Shown: positions 55,758 to 64,000 of the stretch, piece after piece
Layout: each line of letters opens with the position of its first letter
Numbering within the stretch: position 1 is the stretch's first letter
From: Nymphalis io
Taxonomy: Eukaryota > Arthropoda > Insecta > Lepidoptera > Nymphalidae
Assembly: GCF_905147045.1 (NCBI RefSeq)
Contig: NC_065895.1
Span: forward strand, 1,431,001 to 1,495,000
DNA: 64,000 nt
Reading direction: 5' to 3'
Notes under the pieces: generated by a model
What the model was told of the DNA's origin: nothing
The model's database searches: none
What the model saw: only the letters and a program-made list of their open reading frames with translations
Position numbers and translations under genes: made by a program

Positions 55758-55897
55758 AATAGTCTGGAAATGTCCCACTGCTGGGCAATGGGCAACCTTT
55801 GCAGGTTGGAGAATATACATGCACAAATTACTTACTTGTAATCGAGAAGATTTTCTTCACCACCAAATAATTTGAGTACATAAAAACTCAGTGGTAT
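55758..55897 (-). repeat. family 2 SINE, shortened
   Basis: 'ggaaatgtcccactgctggg', 'ttttcttcaccaccaaataa' and 'aaactcagtggt' are present. Two internal blocks are deleted. Confidence 0.65.
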
Positions 55898-56132
55898 TTG
55901 TATATTGGCGTATGTTACTACTCGGTAGCGATAGATGGCGTTGATTGAATTTGTCACATTCCTGAATCACGATGTCTAGACTCGCTACTGAGTATGTTAA
56001 ATTGATCAAATAAATCTAGTTGTTTGAACAGAGGAAAGTCTTCTAAGTAATGAGTTCACTGTAAACAGTATTTGTGCAGATTTCAACCTACTATTGTCAG
56101 TTAAGCTCTTTTGTCTAATGTAACTGTACTGT

Positions 56133-56425
56133 AACAGCCTGTGAATGTCCCACTGCTGGGCTAAGGCCTCCCCTCCCTTTTTGAAGAGAAGGTTTGGAGC
56201 TTATTCCACCACGCTGCTCCGATGCGGGTTGGTGGAATACACATGTGGCTGAATTTCAATGAAATTAGACACATGCATGTTTCCTCACGATGTTTTCCTT
56301 CACCGTCAAGCACGAAATAAATTATAGTCACAAATTAAGCACATGAAAATTCAGTGGTGCTTGCCCGGGTTTGAACCCACGATCATCGGTTAAGATTCAC
56401 GCGTTCTTACCACTGGGCCATCTCG
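56133..56425 (-). repeat. family 2 SINE, full length
   Basis: This copy is close to consensus, with tail 'cagcctgtgaatgtcccact', B-box complement 'gggtttgaaccca' and head complement 'ccactgggccatctcg'. Confidence 0.9.
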
Positions 56426-56932
56426 TCTAATGGATCATCTCAAAATACATATGTATATTTTCGGTACAAGCTGTTTATTTAAGTTGAAAAAATAGGCAAT
56501 ATTTTTTTATGGGCTCGAATTTTGTTTCAAATCGGTAATGTTTTTTAAAGCTGATATAGCAATGAATTATTATTAAGCTTATTCAGTAATAAATCATAGT
56601 AATGTTTCAATTACTAAATCCGTTATTTGATTACAAAAAAAGTTTCACGATTCCGTGATATTGTCAAATAAAAACTTTATCGTACACAACCCTAAGATTA
56701 GACGTAACAATTATATTATTATTACGACACGCACGATACGTTTCAGTGAAAGATAGACATAGCGACGTGTCATCGCTTGGCATACTGTGTTAATTGCCAA
56801 TCATGGAACAATTGTAACCAGTAGTGTTTTTAATTTGGCGCTCCGGACACAAAAAACTCTACCATATACATTTAAGGAAAAAGAGGATATTACAAAAACG
56901 TGATGTCACTGTGTTTAAAAGACGGGAATCAT

Positions 56933-57112
56933 AACCGATGATTCAGAGCTCAAGCCCGGGCAAGCACCGCTGAATTTTCATGTGCTTAATTTGTGTTTAT
57001 AATTCATCTCGTGTTAGTGAAGGGAAACATCTTAGGCAACCCGCATTGGAGCAGCGTGGTGGAATAATAATCAAACCCTCTCCTCAACGAGGCCTTAGAT
57101 TGGTTACTAATC
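56933..57112 (+). repeat. family 2 SINE with internal deletion
   Basis: 'aagcccgggcaagcaccgct' through 'cgtgttagtgaagggaaaca' joins directly to 'aacccgcattggagcagcgt'. About 60 bp of the centre is missing. Confidence 0.75.
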
Positions 57113-58659
57113 ACACCGATGACAACTTAAAACTAAAATATATAAGCAATGCCAAATAGACTTATATGGTTGACCGTCTACAGACATTGGCAATGTAAAA
57201 ACTAAATTACACAATCAACTAATTTATTTCGAAGGAATTATGCCTGCACAAAAAAGTAGGTTTTATTTTAAATAAATAATGACCTAACGATCAAATAATT
57301 GAGAACCAATACGATGAATGGGACAAACATTGAATCCACCCTAAATTCATTGTTGCATAACATTTCTTCTAAAACAAAAACGAAACGAAAACATGATCAT
57401 TAATATATTTATAACAAATGTTCATTGACCACGTAACTAACATACATTCTAATATCAACTTTATGTATTTAAAGATAATATCTATAATGCTATCCAATTA
57501 TAATAGATGAGGGTGGAACCCTTCATGCCATGGATGATTAGGTAAAATACAAAGTCCCATTTCAATAGTGCCAAAAAATACAAAAAAAACACCACATATT
57601 AATGATTCATTGGTGTTAAAACACAAGCAACTCCACCTGGTTTCTCATCAGAAACTCCTTTACGAAAAAATTTCAAATGAATTTAAAATTATAGGTTTTA
57701 TTTTATATGATAGCAATTTTTTATAATGCTCATATTAGGTCAATCTTTATTGGTTTTTTTTTAGAAATATACAAGAAGGCTTATTTAATAGTCAACATAT
57801 GTGTAAAGGCACTTGATTTGAAATTATGCGCAACAAAGTCTGTTGCGATGCGGATTTATGAAACAAGTATAAAAATCACGCGTTTTAATTTGGCAATGTG
57901 GTCTTAGCCTTATAGTAACACATGTCAGTATTCAATCTACAGTAATTAGTAATAAAAGAAATAAAGGCAATGCGCACATTTGATAACTATGAGTAGCTAT
58001 ATAAATATTTATTTTTATTAAATATTTATATTTTTATTTATATAATTATATATATAATTTATATATTTAGTTACGAATAAATAAAATTAATGTGTTAAGT
58101 ATCTAATGCTCGATTCCTAAATTCGTTTAATCGTTGTTATACACTAGTAATCTTTAGGTTACGAGTGACAAGCCGTTAAAGACCTTTCTATAAGCTTTAA
58201 CGTCATGCAACATGCGACTTCGAAACTAACTTTTTTTTTATTGGGACGCTTTTGAGCAACGCCTCGAAGAGAGTTTTATTATGCGTCAGGAAAACGTATC
58301 GATTCTAGAATATAGTAATCGAACATATGTGAATCCAAACAAACATTTTTATAATATAAATATACCTCCAATGAGGATGATGAGCTTTATTTTTTATGAT
58401 CTCAAAAAAACATATTTAAAATATAAAAAAGCCCTAGCGAAAAAATTACCTCAATTAATTGTAATTTTTTTTTGTAAGTCGAGTACGTGTTCTTAAATAA
58501 TTTTCTGAATCGAACAATCGACGCATGACGTCATATCGCTCGTCTTCGCCCATCCAATTTAGCCAGTATTTTCGCGTTATTTTTATTTTATTTATATTTC
58601 GATTAATATATATTTTTAAAAACTTTTATATATTTATTGTATAATACCTGTGTGTACTA

Positions 58660-58743
58660 ATTCAATACATTCAACAATGAACACGTTGTCAGGATACAGA
58701 TTAATACCTCTCCCCTCAAACGAAGCCGCGGGCGGAAGCTAGT
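58660..58743 (+). repeat. Helitron-like 3' end fragment
   Basis: It ends 'cgaagccgcgggcggaagctagt': a GC hairpin followed by CTAG|T, the classic Helitron terminus. The 5' end is not seen. Confidence 0.5.
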
Positions 58744-59190
58744 GAATAAATCAACCTACCTCATCAATCTGGTCCCAATTGAGCTTACGAATTGAACGAA
58801 TTGGCCCGGACTCCTGACCACTTATTGCTAATTGATCCTAATACTGAGGTCGCTAACATTCTTGCTTTTATAGAAATCCGATCCTTATTCGTTTACGTTA
58901 AGCGTAATTATCGCATAAACTAATTTCGTATATTTGTGCTGACATCGTGGAAGATGTAATATATTATTTACAGGATTATGGGTCTTAAAACAACGGTATT
59001 AAGATTATTATTAAATGGTGTTTAAAATGGGTTGACAGTTTATGTTAGCAAATAAACTATTCGTTAGCATTTTGTCTAAAACTAAGGTAGTCTATAATAA
59101 GTGTTGGTATATCAGTCATCGGTCAATTCAAGAGTTAGTTAGCATTGAACAATTGAGTTTTTTAAGGTAATAGAAATAAATGTAACTTAC

Positions 59191-59362
59191 GAGAGCCGAT
59201 ATGGCTCAGTGGTGAAAACGCGTGAATCGTGAAGTGATCGTGGGTACAAACCTGGGCAAACACCACGGAATTTTCATGTGCTTCATTGATATTAATAATG
59301 CATCTCGTGCTTGGCGGTGAAGGGAAAAATCGTGAGGAAACTTTCATGTGTCAAATGCATCA
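59191..59362 (+). repeat. family 2 SINE, 3' truncated
   Basis: The head 'gagccgatatggctcagtgg', B-box 'gtgggtacaaacctggg', and 'ggtgaagggaaaaatcgtga' are present. It stops after 'tttcatgtgtcaaa'. Confidence 0.8.
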
Positions 59363-59711
59363 AACGCAATTTGAAATATGATCATGCGGTTTTTTTAAAA
59401 TATCTGTATGACAATCGCTCTTCACACATCGACCGCCAATTAAAAATCAGCACCCAACGACGATAGCGTGTCAGACGACGGGGACTCGGGATGGCTAACT
59501 AGTAAAAAAATATTAAGCGTATGAACTTTTTGTATATGTAAAAAAATTACTTTACTAATATCCTGTATTTAATAATTAGTATAAATTATGATTTTATAAT
59601 AAAACATTAATTTCATTTTCCTCTGCCTTTTTCTTGGTAACGCATTACGTTACATTAAATTAATACATAAAAACATGCAGTAGGTAATATGGGATTCTAT
59701 GCTTGATTAAA

Positions 59712-60001
59712 TTAGTAGAGCTTTGTGCTAGCTCATCTGGGTAGGTACCACCCACTCATCAGATATTCTATCCCAAAACAGCAGTACTTGGTATTGTTGT
59801 GTTCCGGTTTGAAGGGTGAGTGAGCCAGTATAATTACAGGCACAAGGGACATAACATCTTAGTTTCCTAGGTGGGTGGCGCATTGGCGATGTAAGCGATA
59901 GTTAACATTTCTTAAAATGGCTGTCTATGGGCGTTGATGACCACTTACCATCAGATTGCCCATATACTCGTCCGCCTACCTATTATATAAAAAATAAATA
60001 A
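59712..60001 (+). repeat. family 1 element, full length
   Basis: It has the head 'agtagagctttgtgctagct' and a tail 'ataaaaaataaataaa'. It shows several point changes. Confidence 0.85.
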
Positions 60002-60494
60002 ATTGGAACTACATATTACATACAACTATTAACTCTAACAGCTATTACCAATTGCGGAAAAATGTATGAAAGAAAAACCTAAGATAAAAATTTTAATTTT
60101 TCTGCTATATACCCAAATTGAAACCCTTTAATAATATCTAATTCAAGAACAAAACAAACAGATACTTTTCTTCCGTCTTCGATTACATCGCAAATATTAA
60201 TCATCAACAAACGTACAAATTTTACTCGAAGCGTATGTTTTGGCCACTTCAGAACACTTCAGAACTGGTTACGATCAAATTTAGCCAATAGCCAATGTTT
60301 GCCCAACCTTTGTGGGTTGATGTTTGTTAGCACGTGACTTGTATCTGGGGAAGTAAAGATACATAACGGCTGTTAAGGTAAGGGTAACGTGATCACGAAT
60401 CTCTTATTTTGACGGCACACTCACGCCCTTTCCGTAAGAGTATTTTAATACGATAGTAATAAACAATGATATACATATAACCAGGACTGACATT

Positions 60495-60660
60495 TGTGTG
60501 CATGAACATGTCTGTTTGTCCTGAGCCTGGGTGTAATTATCTATATAAGTATGTATTTACAAAAGAAAAGCAGTTGCCTGGTTTCCATAGCACAAGCTCT
60601 GCTTAATTTGGGATCAGATGGCCGTGTGTGAATAATGTCCCAGGATATTATATTATTATA
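60495..60660 (+). repeat. family 3 SINE, head missing
   Basis: It runs from 'tgtgtgcatgaacatgtctg' to 'gaataatgtcccaggatatt' and is very similar to 25836-26012. Confidence 0.8.
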
Positions 60661-61304
60661 TAAAAAGATTCACCAGCTGATGTTAATAACTAAACTTAAG
60701 GTGGACTGCAAAGTAATCTATTGATTCTTGGCAGCATAACTAACTACTCGGCAACAAATAATATATATCCAAAATTTAAAAAATCAAAGTTTTATATTTT
60801 ATATATTTACGGCTGTACTAGCCGTGGCCTGTGGCCGAATTATCATTGGATATTTGAAAATTGAAAATGATGTCAAAATTATATATTATAATATCAGATT
60901 TGCAAAACGATTGCTAAAAAATTTAGATCGAATTCAGTCACTTTTGTTTTCTATTAATGTATTTACAATTATGATGTACCAATATTTTTTTTCTCGTTCA
61001 TTATTATACTTAGTTGAGATATTATGGCAATCCGTCTTCGATCTTCCATTCTCAGTAGAGGTCGCTGATATAAGGAATCGCATAACATACGAGTATGTCA
61101 TTAGGAATGAGTTCTTTATTTAAATCAAAGAGTACTGGAGATAGTCATATTAATTATTTCCTATTTTGATAGAGTTCTTAGTAAATGATTAGTGATAAAT
61201 CATCTAATCAGGCGTCAAGCACGTACGTCGTGACGTCACTCGCAATATCAATAAAGAAATCAGGGTTCGTCGAACAAATGTGCACTTGTAAAGCAACATA
61301 TGGG

Positions 61305-61317
61305 AGGTCATTGACCC
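61305..61317 (+). promoter_or_regulatory. ecdysone-receptor-type inverted repeat (IR-1)
   Basis: aggtca-t-tgaccc is an inverted repeat of nuclear-receptor half sites with one spacer base and fits the EcR/USP consensus RGKTCANTGAMCY. A CRE-like tgacgtca lies 70 bases away at 61231-61238. The surrounding 200 bp are less AT-rich than the average here. Confidence 0.35.
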
Positions 61318-63112
61318 ATTGCGTTTACGCATGAAAACGAAATAAATGACGCTTCTGGAGGAGTGCGAGCGCATCAAAGTCGACCCTAATACAAATGTGG
61401 CGCTATGGTAATGTAGAGTAACTATGATTATATAATAATTAGGATATTTGACTTTTTTGACACAAATAAATAACTAATAATAATAAACAATAATACTAAT
61501 GGTGAATCTATTTATATTCGTACTCGGTTTACAGCCACTTACGTTTTTATTACAACCAGGTATATGACTTATATAAGAAATCGTTGAAATAATTAATTTT
61601 TATTTATACAGCCAAATGAATGTATGCATAAAGCCTAACAGTGTTAAGTAAATACATAATAATGGTCACCCTACACGCATTCAATGCAAATAATTGATTT
61701 ATTCTTAATCAATGTGTAGAACGTCACTTGCACAATATAATTGTGACCTCATTTTTGAATTGGAATTAACTATAAATTCATATATTTATTTATACAGGTC
61801 GGGCTGGTCTGTTTGTCCATATTGTAATGGATCATTACTTAAGTGTGCGGGTTGGTGCACACATAATCACACACCAGAATGAATATCAGCTTAAAAAGTT
61901 TTTATGAAACGCGATGAGCTATAGCCAAAATTCTACCACATGTGTATCCTTTAACCAATCCTTAACCTTTAAAGTTTACATATGAACTTAAACATTTAAA
62001 GGATGTTACGTTTATCAAACTGCAAATAATCGTGTGTTATCTTATTTTTACTTGCTTAAACTCTTGTAAAATAATAATCGTACGAACTTATAATAATACT
62101 CGATACAGCAATACGTAGTATTCTTGTGTTTTCTCTAACAGTAAAATATATCTGTAGGCAGCGATGACACTTGCTTGGTTGGCTAATTTGCTCCTTTGCC
62201 TTTCAATTACAAATTAAAAAAAAAACTTTTGTTACCCTACAATCGTCGCTCATTGATTTATGTTTTATCAACGCACGATGCGTTAATGTTACTGCTTTCA
62301 ACTCGGTCTGAATGCGTTCCCAATCAGAACCACTTCGGACACGGAGCAATCGACGCAAACATATAAGATGGATCGTATTTGTAAATATTAAATTATCTCT
62401 TTCATAAATCAACACTAAGCGCTTTTATAGCTAAAAATATACGTTCTAATTAACCTTTGAATAACTTCCTAAAGACAAATAAAACTAAAACTTTGTTTTC
62501 ATTGAAGTCATGAAGTATGAAAGAGTTATCAATTTTATAATTATTTAAAGAATTAATAAATAAAAAACGAATTTTAAAAATGGGAACGTAATTAAATTTT
62601 AAATTTAGATATTTTTTTTATATGTAACTTTCTTTCAGGGCAATCAAAGCGAAGGTGAATAAATTTATCGAAATCTGCTGAATAAAGTGCATACTTGTCA
62701 CCCTTACCGCTAAAATGAGATGAATCAAAAACACCAAAGAACTTTATGCAAGCCATGTTGCTTGTCAGATTAAAAAAAAATAACCATCGGTCAAGACCCC
62801 ATGAACGACGTCAACTTAAGTCAAATCTAAATTAACGGCCAAATTAAATAAAAAGAATACTGTTAAACTTAATTACTAAGTCATATGAGGTAGAAAATTC
62901 GGCTTACGGCTTATATTTGTTATTTAAATAAAATGACGTCAACTTTAAAACAACCGGTTCTGGAATTAACACGCTAGATACTAGTTTTAGTTAAAACGAG
63001 TTATATTTGAATTGTTGATACTAATTCAGGTTTTAAATATATTTAATATTGTTTTTTCGAATCGCATGGATGAATAAAGTAGTTTCATTGATATATTTTT
63101 TTGTACATTTAA

Positions 63113-63450
63113 TGTATACTAATATTATAAAGAGGTAAAGTTTGTGAGGTTGTAGGGGGTAATCTCTGGATCTACCTAACCGATTTTGAAAAATCTTTTA
63201 CCAATAGAAAGCCACATCATTTGTGAGTGTCATAAGCTATATATTAACTCGAAAAATGAAAAGACCTTTTCATAGTAGTATTTGCAAAGTAAGTCGGAGA
63301 AAAAACGGTCGAACGAAAACGTTTCTTACGAATACGGCCTTAACGTTGAGAGATATATGATTGAGTTCTAAAGAAAAGTTGTAGAGCTTGATAATGCCTA
63401 CAAAAAAGTTCGCGACAGCATATGTCATTCAGATCGGTTGCACAAAAAAA
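63113..63450 (+). repeat. Helitron-like 5' part
   Basis: It begins 'tgtatactaatattataaag' and continues with 'ctacctaaccgattttgaaa' and 'agaaagccacatcatttg', typical of the leading part of lepidopteran Helitrons. No Rep/helicase frame is present in the visible part. Confidence 0.5.
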
Positions 63451-63459
63451 CTCTAATAA

Positions 63460-63530
63460 GACAGGACTAAAAGTATTGCTATCTCTTTAACATTATGGTT
63501 GAGAAGGATAGCAATATTTTAAGTCCTGTC
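63460..63530 (+). other. 71-nt imperfect hairpin
   Basis: gacaggact-aaaagtattgctatc on the left pairs with its near-complement ending aagtcctgtc at 63530. There are about 24 pairs, one bulge on each arm and a loop of about 20 bases. Size and shape resemble a small-RNA precursor or a foldback transposon end. Confidence 0.45.
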
Positions 63531-63802
63531 AATATGGTTTAGTTAAGAGATATTTTACGAAATAATTAGCACTGGTTTTAACCAACGGCTGTTATTAGAT
63601 GTCTATAATGTTAATATGGTTAACAATCGATGACGTCACTTTTATGCAAATAAATTGAGAAATTACAAATAAAATTTCGAAAAGGTTTCTAGCTCGCAAC
63701 ACAAAGCTATACATAGATGTTACCTGATTAGGTATTGTTTTCGTATGCCTTTTTCGTATTATAGTTTCCGTACAAATATCACTGTCATAGTCCTTCCACT
63801 TC

Positions 63803-64000
63803 ACTGCCTCGTTGGTCTAGTGGCTTGACGTTGTTCCCAGGTTGAGCCAATAAAAAGTTATTGGGTATTTCTGTCAGAAAATTCTCAGTAGCAGCCTGGA
63901 GTCTGGAAGTTGGAAGTGTGTATACCCGTGCCTCGGAAAGCACGTAAAGCCGTTGGTCCTGCGCCTGAACTCTTTCCGGTCGTGTCGGATTGCCGTCCCA
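63803..64000 (+). repeat. family 4 SINE, cut by the window edge
   Basis: The head 'ctgcctcgttggtctagtgg' is on the plus strand, with a 35 bp or so gap where the B-box should be. The body then runs through 'tgcctcggaaagcacgtaaa' to the end of the window. Confidence 0.8.

Larger units (their letters stand above)
51480..64000. other. upstream intron or 5' region, no exon found
   Basis: I looked on the minus strand for the expected signal peptide and first propeller blade and found neither. The stretch holds SINEs, a LINE 3' end, a short retroposon, Helitron-like pieces and a few motif-rich patches, listed separately. Plus-strand open frames here are short and AT-rich. Confidence 0.5.

Noticed and set aside
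58281..58496. 71-codon plus-strand ORF
   Set aside because: It is AT-rich with poly-A and poly-T codons and no recognisable motif.
60824..61123. 99-codon plus-strand ORF with YQYFFSRSLLYLVEILW
   Set aside because: It looks hydrophobic and could pass for a membrane protein, but no family is recognisable and the base composition matches the flanks.

Overview
The window is AT-rich, non-bacterial nuclear DNA with spliced genes, GT-AG introns and dense short interspersed repeats. The repeats (tRNA-headed SINEs ending in a 'cccagcagtgggac' motif, a roughly 290 bp A-tailed SINE-like element, Helitron ends beginning 'actaatattataaa', a jockey-like LINE tail) and an integrin alpha chain of insect PS1 type point to a lepidopteran, probably a butterfly. 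The species cannot be named from the sequence.

Only one gene is well supported. It lies on the minus strand and fills 8064-51479: an integrin alpha subunit of the PS1 (laminin-binding, Drosophila mew) type. I rebuilt 22 coding exons by hand. All splice phases agree and give 1383 residues plus one split codon, ending in a normal stop. The chain runs from beta-propeller blades with three Ca-binding loops, through thigh/calf domains, a furin site, and a transmembrane helix, to a CGFFKR tail ending DEHL. The first coding exon or exons (signal peptide and start of blade 1, roughly 100 residues) are not visible. They must lie in 51480-64000 unseen or, more likely, beyond the window. Two features of the gene stand out. 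A region of about 420 residues rich in Gly, Gln, Ser and Tyr sits in the heavy chain just before the furin site. Past the TGA stop, the same frame stays open for 67 more codons made of an 18 bp (TSDVDP-type) tandem repeat.

Layout: 1-910 holds the decayed 3' end of a jockey-type LINE. 911-7732 is AT-rich intergenic DNA with SINE copies and one unidentified coding-like relic. 7733-8063 is the presumed 3' UTR. 8064-17169 is the compact 3' part of the gene (18 exons). 19603-27544 holds three more exons separated by introns of 2-6 kb. 27545-51381 is a single intron of 23.8 kb packed with SINEs. The last exon seen is at 51382-51479. 51480-64000 is intron or upstream DNA with repeats and a perfect ecdysone-receptor-type inverted repeat at 61305.

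Repeats fall into recognisable families, described here without database names. Family 1 is the A-tailed element of about 290 bp. Family 2 is a tRNA-headed SINE of about 295 bp. Family 3 is a second tRNA-headed SINE. Family 4 is a third, longer one with a 'gcctcgttggtctagtgg' head. Others are Helitron-like ends, a short retroposon with 15-16 bp target duplications, and an unnamed dispersed repeat seen three times. No rRNA, functional tRNA, CRISPR or bacterial-type operon was seen.
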